From NCBI GenBank assembly GCA_964646885.1, contig CAZYFM010000003.1, positions 1 through 64,000 on the forward strand: a DNA stretch of 64,000 nucleotides. Direction: 5' to 3'. The notes under the pieces were generated by a model. The model was given only the letters and a program-made list of their open reading frames with translations. It had not been told where the DNA came from and did no database searches. The position numbers and the translations under genes are program-made. This DNA comes from SZUA-430 sp964646885. GTDB lineage: Bacteria; Pseudomonadota; Alphaproteobacteria; Micropepsales; Micropepsaceae. Shown here piece by piece: positions 49,448 to 57,328 of this stretch (the first letter of the stretch is position 1; each line of letters begins with the position of its first letter).

Positions 49448-50951
49448 AAGAGGCGCATCACCTGAAGCAGACGTCTGCCTTCTGCTCGAAGGCACCTACC
49501 CCTACATTTCCGGCGGGGTATCCACGTGGACGCACGATCTCATCAGGTCACACGCCGACCTCAAGTTTGCTCTCGTGTCGATCGCCGCGGCCACCATTCC
49601 CGCGCGTCAGGCCTTTGAACTGCCGCCGAATGTCGTTGACTGGCGGACAATCCGCGTTGGCGCACTGCCACGGGGACAGAAATCGTTTGCAGGATCAGCA
49701 TCCCTGCCGCTGAAACTGGCACCCGCATTGAGCCGGTATCTCGAGCGGGGACGCGCCGAGGACTTTCGAACACTGAACGGTCTTCTTGCGCCGGTCAGGG
49801 GAGCGGCAGGCGAAGAGACGCTGCTGAATTCTCAGGAGGCCTGGCAAACGCTGACGGCCATGTATGAGCAGGGCTTTCACACGACCTCATTCCTCGATTA
49901 TTTCTGGACCTGGAGGGCCCTGGTAACGGGCCTGTACAGCGTTCTGCTCGCCGACCTTCCGAAAGCCCGCGCCTATCACGCGATTTCGACGGGCTACGCA
50001 GGGCTGCTCGCTGCTCGCGCGAGCATTGAAACGGGTAGGCCCTCGCTGATCACGGAGCACGGCATCTACACAAACGAGCGAAGGATCGAGATCGCCCTGG
50101 CCGAGTGGCTGCATGATCCGGGAGCGTTGTCCCTGGGCGACTCATCCGAGCAGGGCGGTCTGAAAGCCCTGTGGACCAGCGCCTTTGCAGCGTACTCCCG
50201 CACCGCCTACGAGGCCGCGTTCCGCATCACGACCCTGTATCGCGGGAACCAGGACATGCAGAAGCGTGACGGCGCGCCGCCGTCCAAGCTGGCGATCATC
50301 CCGAACGGCATCGACGCCGAACGCTTCTCGAAGATCCGCAAGTCCAGCGAACGTCGCCGCCCCTGCGTCGCGCTCATCGGCCGCGTGGTACCCATCAAGG
50401 ACATCAAGACCTACATCCGCTCGGTTCGGATTCTCGCGGACAGCATTCCAGATGTCGACGCCCTGATCCTGGGCCCCGATGACGAGGACGCCGAGTACGC
50501 GCGTGAATGCAGGCAGATGGTGGCCCAGCTTGGACTTGCAGGGAACATCACATTCACGGGCAGGGTGAAGCTCGACGAGTTCCTCCATCGCATCGACCTG
50601 AACGTGCTGACGAGCGTGTCCGAAGCCCAACCCTTGGTCGTGCTGGAAGCGGGCGCAGCCGGTGTCCCTTCGGTCTCGACGGACGTAGGATGCTGCCGCG
50701 AACTGCTGCTCGGGACGCAGGACGAGGCACCCGCGTTGGGTGAAGGCGGCATCATCACGCCATTGGCCAATCCGACGGAAATCGCAGCCGCCATGATCAC
50801 CCTCCTGTCGGACCGAGATCGTCTGCTCGCCGCAGGCGCCACCATGAAGCGCCGGGTGGATGCCTACTACAACAAGCTCGTGATCGATCGTCATTACCGC
50901 AGGCTGTACGAAGACGCCTTTCGCGCGAGTGCCGGCCAGGAGGCTGCCTGA
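49437..50951 (+). CDS. pelF: PelF glycosyltransferase (GT4)
   Basis: The cytoplasmic polymerase of Pel, 504 residues. The N-terminus has the PelF mark LLEGTYPYISGGVSTWTHDLI. The C-terminal Rossmann half carries IGRVVPIKDIKTYIRSVRILAD and the EX7E motif in SEAQPLVVLEAGAAGVPSVSTDVG, the nucleotide-sugar signature. PelF uses UDP-sugars (UDP-GlcNAc/GalNAc in Pseudomonas). The stop overlaps the pelG start as TGATG. This is the most conserved protein of the locus and the best anchor for the identification. Confidence 0.93.
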   Translation: MRSRRGASPEADVCLLLEGTYPYISGGVSTWTHDLIRSHADLKFALVSIAAATIPARQAFELPPNVVDWRTIRVGALPRGQKSFAGSASLPLKLAPALSRYLERGRAEDFRTLNGLLAPVRGAAGEETLLNSQEAWQTLTAMYEQGFHTTSFLDYFWTWRALVTGLYSVLLADLPKARAYHAISTGYAGLLAARASIETGRPSLITEHGIYTNERRIEIALAEWLHDPGALSLGDSSEQGGLKALWTSAFAAYSRTAYEAAFRITTLYRGNQDMQKRDGAPPSKLAIIPNGIDAERFSKIRKSSERRRPCVALIGRVVPIKDIKTYIRSVRILADSIPDVDALILGPDDEDAEYARECRQMVAQLGLAGNITFTGRVKLDEFLHRIDLNVLTSVSEAQPLVVLEAGAAGVPSVSTDVGCCRELLLGTQDEAPALGEGGIITPLANPTEIAAAMITLLSDRDRLLAAGATMKRRVDAYYNKLVIDRHYRRLYEDAFRASAGQEAA

Positions 50952-52333
50952 TGGCCGGAATAGGTTTTGCCCTGCAGGCACTGTCACGCCGGGATACGTT
51001 GAGCGCCGGGTTCGCCGCTTTCGCGATTTCGGCGATCATTGCGGTGGGGCCATGGCTGTTCACGGTCTTGAGCGTTGCCGGCATCAACATGGCGACGGTC
51101 AGCAACACCGGACTGACCGCTCTCGCCGAGATGCGCATCATCATCATCTACAATTTTTCGATCTCCCTCGTCCTCTCCGGACCGATTGCGGTGATAACCA
51201 CCCGCTTTCTGGCCGATGGTCTCTATGCGCGAGACATGTCCAAGGCTCCTGGCGCGCTGTTTGCGGCACTGGCAGCTACTCTGGCAGTGCAGGCTCCCGT
51301 GGCACTGGTGCTGTACGGCTATGTCGCGAACCTGTCGGAGGAACTGAGGCTCATCGCCATTGCGAGCTACCTGATCGTCGCATGCCTCTGGGTCGTCGCG
51401 GTGTTCCTTTCCGCACTCAAGGACTACATCACGGTGACGGTTGCTTTCGCAGCGGGGCTCATCCTGTCATTTGCCCTGGCACTCGGGTTTTCGGGCTATG
51501 GCGCACCCGGTCTGCTGGGAGGCTTTTCGGCTGGCCTTGCCCTGACCCTGTTTGTCCTGCTTGCGCGCATCTTTGCAGAGTACCCGACCCCCGCGTCGGA
51601 CTTTGGCGCATTGCTGGGCTACTTCCGAAAGTACCCGGAGATCGCCCTCTCGGGGCTCGTCTACAACGCCGGCATCTGGGTCGACAAATGGATCATGTGG
51701 GCCGCGCCCGAAGCTGTCCGTCCAGGATCGAACCTGGTTTCCTATCCCGCCTATGACGGCGCAATGTTTGCGGCGCAGCTGACGATGGTGCCGGCAATCG
51801 CACTCTTCGTTTACGCCGTGGAAACACGGTTCTTCGTCGCCTACCGAAGCTTTTACCGCACCATCGAACGGCACGGCACACTGTCCCGCATCAATGCGGC
51901 CCATGGAGAAATACTCTCGACACTTTCACGCTCCGCGACGACCCTCGGTGCATTGCAGCTGACTCTGGCGCTCGTGGTCATCGCCCTGAGCCCGACATTG
52001 CTGAGCCTCCTGGACCTGCACGCCACGCAGCTGGGCATGTTCCGGCTTGGCGTACTGGGTTCGGCGTTTCACGCGATCTTTCTCTTCCTGACGATCATCC
52101 TCGCCTACTTCGACCTTAGGCGACACGTGCTGATGATCCATGTGCTGTTTTTCGCGAGCAATGCCCTCGCGACAGCCGGAACGCTCGAGCTGGGAATGGT
52201 CTGGTATGGCTATGGCTATTTCGTGGCCTGCGTTGTCGCGGCCTGCGTTTCGGCGTTCGTGACCATCCAGGCCGTAAGCCGCCTTCCCTACATGACCTTC
52301 ATCTCGAACAACCCGGCAGTTGCAAGGGGATGA
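50951..52333 (+). CDS. pelG: PelG membrane protein (MOP/Wzx-like)
   Basis: An inner-membrane protein of 460 residues with about 12 helices, start MAGIGFALQALSRRDTLSAGFAAFAISAIIAVGPWLFTV, a typical PelG opening. PelG is a flippase-like subunit that moves Pel across the inner membrane with PelF, PelD and PelE. The large cytoplasmic loop GLVYNAGIWVDKWIMW is the next conserved stretch. It is the last gene of the locus. No pelC-type lipoprotein gene was found anywhere between the kinase and this stop. Confidence 0.92.
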   Translation: MAGIGFALQALSRRDTLSAGFAAFAISAIIAVGPWLFTVLSVAGINMATVSNTGLTALAEMRIIIIYNFSISLVLSGPIAVITTRFLADGLYARDMSKAPGALFAALAATLAVQAPVALVLYGYVANLSEELRLIAIASYLIVACLWVVAVFLSALKDYITVTVAFAAGLILSFALALGFSGYGAPGLLGGFSAGLALTLFVLLARIFAEYPTPASDFGALLGYFRKYPEIALSGLVYNAGIWVDKWIMWAAPEAVRPGSNLVSYPAYDGAMFAAQLTMVPAIALFVYAVETRFFVAYRSFYRTIERHGTLSRINAAHGEILSTLSRSATTLGALQLTLALVVIALSPTLLSLLDLHATQLGMFRLGVLGSAFHAIFLFLTIILAYFDLRRHVLMIHVLFFASNALATAGTLELGMVWYGYGYFVACVVAACVSAFVTIQAVSRLPYMTFISNNPAVARG

Positions 52334-52694
52334 GGCCGACTGCACCGGCAGCGGGTTTTGTCCGCCCCGGGACTCGCTTGCCACGCGAAACAGGCACGCA
52401 GTCAGAAGTGTGCAATGCACAATGCAGCCCCAGGCTTCAGGCATCCGCCAGATTCCGGGCCCTGCAAGCCGCTACGGGTGCGGCAGAAAGCCCGACAACT
52501 GCGACCTTCGCTACGCTTGTTGGTGAATTCGGAACTGACTAATGTTCGTCATAAGTCGCGCTAGGACGTGCGGTCAGTGCCTATCTGTATGGCGGCCTCG
52601 GCTGCCATTTTTAATGGATAGTCACAGAGCACGTTGACCGGCGCGCGACGAGGGGACACATGGCCACCATGACGGCCATTTATGGAGAGAAGTA
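52334..52694. other. Intergenic gap after the Pel locus
   Basis: About 360 bases with no gene. It contains a terminator-like hairpin (52589-52612) and a dyad ATGGCC-N8-GGCCAT (52660-52679) just before the ribosome site GGAGAGAAG of the next gene. I see no clear promoter. Confidence 0.6.
52589..52612 (+). terminator. Rho-independent terminator, probably of the Pel operon
   Basis: ATGGCGGCC and GGCTGCCAT pair with one G-T wobble, followed by a run of five T. It lies 256 bases after pelG, so it would end a long tail, or a short unannotated transcript. Confidence 0.55.
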
Positions 52695-52997
52695 ATGAAT
52701 AGAACTGGTTTGTTTCTCTTTATCGCGGTCGTCATCCTGGCGGTCGCTGCTTACTGGTACCTGAACAAGCCGAAGGCCGAAGGTGAAGCCACCGACGCCA
52801 CGGCGACGGAAGCCGCTCCGGCTGAAGCCGCTCCGGCTGAAGCTGCTCCGGCTGAAGGCGAAGCCGCTCCGGCTGAAGCCGCTCCGGCTGAAGGCGCTCC
52901 GGCAGAAGCCGCTCCGGCAGAAGCCGCTCCGGCTGAAGGCGCTGCTCCGGCAGAAGCCGCTCCGGCTGAAGCTCCGGCAGCTCCGCCGGCTCAGTAA
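52695..52997 (+). CDS. Small membrane-anchored Ala/Pro/Glu-repeat protein
   Basis: A 100-residue protein. An N-terminal helix (LFLFIAVVILAVAAYWYL) is followed by a positive stop-transfer KPK and then ten PAE units, mostly AAPAE, to the end. The tail is acidic, disordered and probably periplasmic. The N-terminus MNR-helix-Y-KP resembles that of the next gene, a PotD-like binding protein, which may mean a shared anchor. No domain is known to me. A strong terminator follows, so the gene is an independent unit. The opposite-strand ORF over this region is a repeat artefact. Confidence 0.8.
   Translation: MNRTGLFLFIAVVILAVAAYWYLNKPKAEGEATDATATEAAPAEAAPAEAAPAEGEAAPAEAAPAEGAPAEAAPAEAAPAEGAAPAEAAPAEAPAAPPAQ
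52817..52980 (+). repeat. 15-base tandem repeat encoding AAPAE units
   Basis: The core unit GCTCCGGCTGAAGCC and close variants recur about ten times within the coding region. Such arrays expand and contract by slippage, so length may vary between strains. Confidence 0.8.
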
Positions 52998-53028
52998 GCT
53001 GGTTGAACAGACACGTAAAGTGACTGTG

Positions 53029-53065
53029 CATGCGGTCCGCTCAATGCGGGCCGCATGTTTTTTTT
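53029..53065 (+). terminator. Strong rho-independent terminator
   Basis: A 12-bp stem (53029-53040 with 53046-53057, one G-T) with a five-base loop, then eight T residues. It ends the repeat-protein transcript and separates it from the binding-protein gene. Confidence 0.9.
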
Positions 53066-53120
53066 GTGCTCTTACAGTACTATTCTGGGTCAAGCCTAAG
53101 TCAGCAGACGGAGAGCCAGC

Positions 53121-54239
53121 ATGAACCGTTCCTTGCTTGCCCTGCTCGCGATCGTGATCGTCGGCGGCGGCATTTACTACTACACGCAGATGAAGAAGCC
53201 TGAAGCTGGTGGTACCGATCCGGCGGCCACAACGGCTGCCACGCCCGCAACCAGCGAGAATGAACCCCTTCTCTTCACCTGGGAAAACTGGGCCGATCCG
53301 CCGTTCCTTGCCGAATACAAGGAAAAGTATGGCGTGGAGCCGCGCACGGCGATCTGGGCCGACGAGGACGAAGCGTTCGCCAAGATGCGCACAGGCTACA
53401 AGCCGGACGTGATGGCGCCCTGCTCCTACGAGTTTGGTCGCTGGCAGGAAGCCGGTCTCCTTCAGCCGATCGACGTCACGAAGCTGAAGTACTGGAAAGA
53501 CATTCCGGACGTGCTCAAGAAGATTCCGGGCATGATGAAGTCGGAAACCGAAGCCTGGTTCATCCCGCAGTACTGGGCGAACACCTCGGTCACCTACCGC
53601 ACGGACCTCGCTCCCGAGTACGTCGGCAAGGAGAGCTGGAAGATTCTCTTTGACCCGAAGTACAAGGGCAAGGTTGCCGGTCTCGACGGTGTGGACGACA
53701 CGGTGACCCTCATCGGCAAGACCTGGGGAATCGACGTCTACAACATGACCCCGCAGGAGTGGGAAACGCTGCAGGGCAAGCTGCGCGAGTTCGTGGCCGC
53801 CGCACGCTTCATTTCGTCTGACGAAACCTCGCTCTCGCAGGGCCTGGCTTCCGGCGAAGTCGTGGCAGCGATTACCTGGAACCAGACCCACGCAGCCCTG
53901 AAGCGGGAAGGCAAGCCCGTGGCTTACATGAACCCGCCAGGCGGCATGTTCACGTATGTCTGCGGCATGGTGCTCCATGCCGAGTCAAAGAACCTCGAGA
54001 AGGCCTACGCCCTCATCGACAGCGGGATCTCGCCCCAGGCCATGAAGTACCAGCTTGACCAGCTGAACAATGGCCCGGCGAACACCACGATCTTCGCGGA
54101 CTACACCGACGAGCAGCTCAAGGCCATCAACTTCTCGCGCGATGTCGAGGGCTTCCTCAGCTCCGGCACCTTCCAGGTTCGCCTCAAGAACAAGGAAGAG
54201 ATCGTGAAGTTCTGGACCGAAATTCGCGGCGGCGGCTGA
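53121..54239 (+). CDS. PotD-like polyamine-type solute-binding protein, membrane-anchored
   Basis: A 372-residue ABC-transporter binding protein. The N-terminus has a hydrophobic helix (LLALLAIVIVGGGIYYYTQM) then an Ala/Thr/Pro linker, with no clear signal-peptidase site, so it looks anchored rather than free. The mature fold starts LLFTWENWADPPFLAEYKEKYG, the usual opening of the spermidine/putrescine binding family. Two permease genes of the same system lie at the right edge of the window with speD and speE between. Substrate (spermidine, putrescine or a related amine) is inferred. The ribosome site is GGAGAGCC. Confidence 0.87.
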   Translation: MNRSLLALLAIVIVGGGIYYYTQMKKPEAGGTDPAATTAATPATSENEPLLFTWENWADPPFLAEYKEKYGVEPRTAIWADEDEAFAKMRTGYKPDVMAPCSYEFGRWQEAGLLQPIDVTKLKYWKDIPDVLKKIPGMMKSETEAWFIPQYWANTSVTYRTDLAPEYVGKESWKILFDPKYKGKVAGLDGVDDTVTLIGKTWGIDVYNMTPQEWETLQGKLREFVAAARFISSDETSLSQGLASGEVVAAITWNQTHAALKREGKPVAYMNPPGGMFTYVCGMVLHAESKNLEKAYALIDSGISPQAMKYQLDQLNNGPANTTIFADYTDEQLKAINFSRDVEGFLSSGTFQVRLKNKEEIVKFWTEIRGGG

Positions 54240-54262
54240 TCGCCATCGCCAGTTGAACAATG

Positions 54263-54295
54263 GCCTCCGGGGCGTTACGTCCCGGGGGCTTTTTT
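54263..54295 (+). terminator. Rho-independent terminator after the PotD-like gene
   Basis: Nine-base stem GCCTCCGGG/CCCGGGGGC (one G-T), nine-base loop, then six T. It separates the binding protein from the mtn genes. Confidence 0.88.
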
Positions 54296-54369
54296 GTGCC
54301 CCTGCGCTGGGGGCTGTAACCGCACAAGAAATCCCCATATGAAAGCCCCTCAGGCCGACAGAGGAGCCC

Positions 54370-54990
54370 ATGAACCAGGATCCAGGCGTCCCCGACGCCA
54401 TCGTCAAAGACGTCATCAGACTTGCCCACCATGCCGGCGCCCGGAACTGGGTACCGTCCACGAGCGGCAACTTTTCCGTCAGGATCGATGATGCGTCCTG
54501 CGCGGTGACGGCGTCCGGCGGCGACAAGGGCGCCCTGACGCCCGACGGTGTGATCCGCTGCGCGATCAACGGCGGAAGGCACCCGCGCGAATCGGCCGAG
54601 GCCCCTCTGCACTACATGATCTACCGGGCCCTTCCCGATGTCGGCGCCGTATCCCACGTTCATGCCCTTCCGGCAGTCCTGGCGTCGATGGCACTTGTCG
54701 AAGACGGCAGGGTTCGGCTGGAAGGGCTGGAAATGCTGAAAGCCTTCCATGGCTACGCGACACACGAATCGTTCATGGACATACCCGTGTTCGACAATGA
54801 CCAGGACATGGAATCACTGTCCCGCCGCGTGGAACCCCGCCTGAAATCGGGCCCCCGGTGCTGGGGCTTCCTGCTCAAGGGACACGGCCTCTATGCCTGG
54901 GGCCGGACGACGCAGGAAACGCTTCGACATCTGGACGCGTTTGACTATCTTTTTGCGCTCAGCCTGAAACTGAAAGGAATACCGGCATGA
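54370..54990 (+). CDS. mtnB: Methylthioribulose-1-phosphate dehydratase
   Basis: Step of methionine salvage that dehydrates 5-methylthioribulose 1-phosphate. The 206-residue class II aldolase fold has WVPSTSGNFSVRI, the zinc ligands in VSHVHALP and KGHGLYAWG, and the acid ESAEAPLHYMIYR. The GAGGAG-type ribosome site precedes ATG 54370. Its stop overlaps the mtnD start as ATGA. The upstream steps (MTA phosphorylase, mtnA) are not in the window. Confidence 0.93.
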   Translation: MNQDPGVPDAIVKDVIRLAHHAGARNWVPSTSGNFSVRIDDASCAVTASGGDKGALTPDGVIRCAINGGRHPRESAEAPLHYMIYRALPDVGAVSHVHALPAVLASMALVEDGRVRLEGLEMLKAFHGYATHESFMDIPVFDNDQDMESLSRRVEPRLKSGPRCWGFLLKGHGLYAWGRTTQETLRHLDAFDYLFALSLKLKGIPA

Positions 54991-55532
54991 CAACGCTCAC
55001 GGTGTTTGACCTTGCGAAGGGCGGACAGCCCGTTTCGGAGACGACGGACGAACGCGAGATCCTCAAGGCCCTCGTTCCGTTCGATGTACGGTTCGAGCGA
55101 TGGCAGGCCAACCGCCCGCTGCCCCCTGGCGCAGGCCAGGCAGAGGTCCTCGAGGCCTATGCGGCGGACATCGACCGCCTCCGGAAGATCGGCGGCTACC
55201 AGTCCGTGGATGTCGTCCGCATCCATCCGGAACATCCCGATCGCGACGCCATGAGGAACAAGTTCCTCTCGGAGCACACGCACGCCGACGATGAGGTCAG
55301 GTTCTTTGTTGAGGGTGCCGGTGCCTTCTACCTTCGCAACAACCAGCACGTTCTGAAGGTCGTGTGCACGGCCGGCGACCTGCTGTCTGTTCCCAAGCAC
55401 ACGCGGCACTGGTTTGACATGGGACCTCGTCCGCTCTTTGCGGCCATCCGCCTGTTCACGACACCGGACGGCTGGGTTGCGGAATTCACGGGCGACCGCA
55501 TTGCCGACACGATCCCGAAGTACGCCGCGTGA
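54987..55532 (+). CDS. mtnD: Acireductone dioxygenase
   Basis: Oxidises acireductone to the 2-keto acid precursor of methionine plus formate (or, with nickel, an off-pathway product). The 181-residue cupin has the metal ligands in HTHADDEVRFFV and KHTRHWFDMG. Lies between mtnB and mtnC with 4-base overlaps on both sides, so the three are translationally coupled. Confidence 0.94.
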   Translation: MTTLTVFDLAKGGQPVSETTDEREILKALVPFDVRFERWQANRPLPPGAGQAEVLEAYAADIDRLRKIGGYQSVDVVRIHPEHPDRDAMRNKFLSEHTHADDEVRFFVEGAGAFYLRNNQHVLKVVCTAGDLLSVPKHTRHWFDMGPRPLFAAIRLFTTPDGWVAEFTGDRIADTIPKYAA

Positions 55533-56218
55533 CCAGGGCCGTCGTATTCGATATCGAGGGCACGATTGGCGACATCACCTTCGTGCGCAATGTGCTGTTC
55601 CCGTATGCGCGGGAGCGTCTGCTGGACCATCTCAAATCCAATTGGGACAGTGGACAGATCAGGCCGATCGTGGAGGCAGCCCGGCAGGCTTCGGGGCAGG
55701 CGCTTGCGACGCCCGCACAGGCCACCGCACAGTTTGCGGCCTGGATTGACGAAGACCGCAAGATCACGCCGTTGAAAACCTTGCAGGGGCTGATCTGGCG
55801 GGAGGGCTACGAGACCGGGGTTCTGAAAGCCCATCTGTACGATGATGCTGTCACCCTGATCCGCAACCTCGCCCGCTCCGGCAAGCGCCTGTTCATTTAT
55901 TCATCGGGTTCAATCGACGCGCAGAAGCTCTATATGGCCTACTCCGTGGCCGGAAACCTCACGGGCCTCATCGAGGACTACTTTGACACGACCACAGGCC
56001 CAAAGGCGGAAGCCGCATCCTACGTCAAGATCGCGGAGCACATCGGCCTGCCGCCGCATGACATCACGTTCTTTTCAGACGCTGTGTCCGAGGTGACTGC
56101 AGCCAGGGCTGCAGGCTTCGCGGCAACATGCGTGAACCGCACGCCAGCGAACCCCGTGCAGGGGCTGGAACCTGGCACGCCTGTCATCAGCGACTTCTCC
56201 CAGGCCACCATATCCTGA
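55529..56218 (+). CDS. mtnC: Enolase-phosphatase
   Basis: HAD-superfamily enzyme of 229 residues that enolises and dephosphorylates 2,3-diketo-5-methylthiopentyl-1-phosphate to acireductone, which mtnD then uses. The first motif is VVFDIEGTIGDITFV (DxxGT form of HAD), then FIYSSGS and the late FFSDAVSEVTAA. Start is GTG, overlapping mtnD. The gene faces the GcvT-like gene with ten bases between the ends. Confidence 0.94.
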   Translation: MTRAVVFDIEGTIGDITFVRNVLFPYARERLLDHLKSNWDSGQIRPIVEAARQASGQALATPAQATAQFAAWIDEDRKITPLKTLQGLIWREGYETGVLKAHLYDDAVTLIRNLARSGKRLFIYSSGSIDAQKLYMAYSVAGNLTGLIEDYFDTTTGPKAEAASYVKIAEHIGLPPHDITFFSDAVSEVTAARAAGFAATCVNRTPANPVQGLEPGTPVISDFSQATIS

Positions 56219-56227
56219 CGTGCGACA

Positions 56228-57328
56228 TCAGCCGTAGCAGTGGCGACCCACGCGAATGTCGAGCGAGGCAGCCGTTCCGGCCAGCGCCAGCCTGGTGCCG
56301 GGCGCGGCATACTCGTCCTTCACCCACGCAATGCCGACGGCACGCCCGGTCGCATGGGAAAAGGCGCAGGAGGTAACCTGGCCAGCGACGCCGCCCTTTG
56401 CCAGAAGGTCCCCCTTGGTGAGATCACCGGTGCTCATAACCTGAACGAGGCGCCCGGAACTGCGACGGCCCGTGAGCGCGCCGGCTCCATTGAAGCGCCT
56501 CAACAGGCCATCGGTGGAAAGTCCGAGATCCTGCGGGATTCGCAGGTCCGCGTCGCGCAGGCAAAGTTGCGCGGGCACCCAGTCGATACCGGCAAGTGGC
56601 TGAGCGGCCTCAAGGCGAACACTCTCCAGAACGACCGCGCCAATGGCACAGACACCAAAGCCGGCACCGACCCGCATGACCCTGTCCCAGATGACGATCG
56701 CATCGTCGGCATGGGCCCAGAGTTCGAAGCCCGTGCCGCCCGCCTCGCGGACCAGTGATACCTGCGACTGCCGCCACGCCGCGGACGCCGGCACGGGCGC
56801 CGCATCCGCCTTCACCTTCCCGCCGCCGATGAAGCCGGCTGACTGTAGCAGGAGTTCGGCCGCCGGCCCCTTCACCCCGATGCCCGCGCGCTGACCGGTT
56901 ACGTCGACGACGCGAACGTCAAATCCCCGCGCGGCATCAACGAACCATGCAAGGTCCCGGACTGTCGAGCTGACCTCAAAGCGGTTCGCCTCGAAGCGCG
57001 CTGCAACGCCCTCACCGCGCACATGGCCCAGGTCATCACACCAGAGCACACGCGCGGTCTGGCCAGGCTCGATGCCCGCAACGTCGTGTGTCGTCGTGAA
57101 GCTCAGCAATGCTCCGGCATCAGGCCCTTCGAAACTCCAGCACTGGCGGGCGGACAGGTCACACAGGCCAACACGGGATGCCAGCGCTTCGTGCTCTTCC
57201 CGCACGCTGGTGAAGACAGCCGGAAGCGTGAAGCCTCCGGCGCGCACCCACTGGTTTGTCGAACAGAGTTCTGCCGTGCGCGCATGAAGAGGTGTCGGCT
57301 GAAGGGCCCTGGACGAGTACTCGCTCAT
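56228..57328 (-). CDS. GcvT/aminomethyltransferase-family protein
   Basis: A protein of 366 residues of the folate-binding GcvT fold. Family marks: EHEALASRVGLCDLSARQCWSFEGPDAGALLSFTTTHDV at the start, RAGIGVKGPAAELLL, and the C-terminal AFSHATGRAVGIAWVKDEYAAPGTRL. GcvT-like proteins transfer or demethylate one-carbon groups onto tetrahydrofolate, often from amines. The start ATG overlaps the stop of the neighbouring flavoprotein gene (ATGA). With the two flavoproteins it looks like a small amine or methyl oxidising set; the substrate is unknown. Confidence 0.85.
   Translation of the reverse strand: MSEYSSRALQPTPLHARTAELCSTNQWVRAGGFTLPAVFTSVREEHEALASRVGLCDLSARQCWSFEGPDAGALLSFTTTHDVAGIEPGQTARVLWCDDLGHVRGEGVAARFEANRFEVSSTVRDLAWFVDAARGFDVRVVDVTGQRAGIGVKGPAAELLLQSAGFIGGGKVKADAAPVPASAAWRQSQVSLVREAGGTGFELWAHADDAIVIWDRVMRVGAGFGVCAIGAVVLESVRLEAAQPLAGIDWVPAQLCLRDADLRIPQDLGLSTDGLLRRFNGAGALTGRRSSGRLVQVMSTGDLTKGDLLAKGGVAGQVTSCAFSHATGRAVGIAWVKDEYAAPGTRLALAGTAASLDIRVGRHCYG

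Noticed and set aside
52680..53978. A 432-residue minus-strand open frame with long SRSGF-type repeats
   Set aside because: The repeats are the reverse reading of the GCTCCGGCTGAAGCC array; the plus strand has two genes with start sites and terminators.
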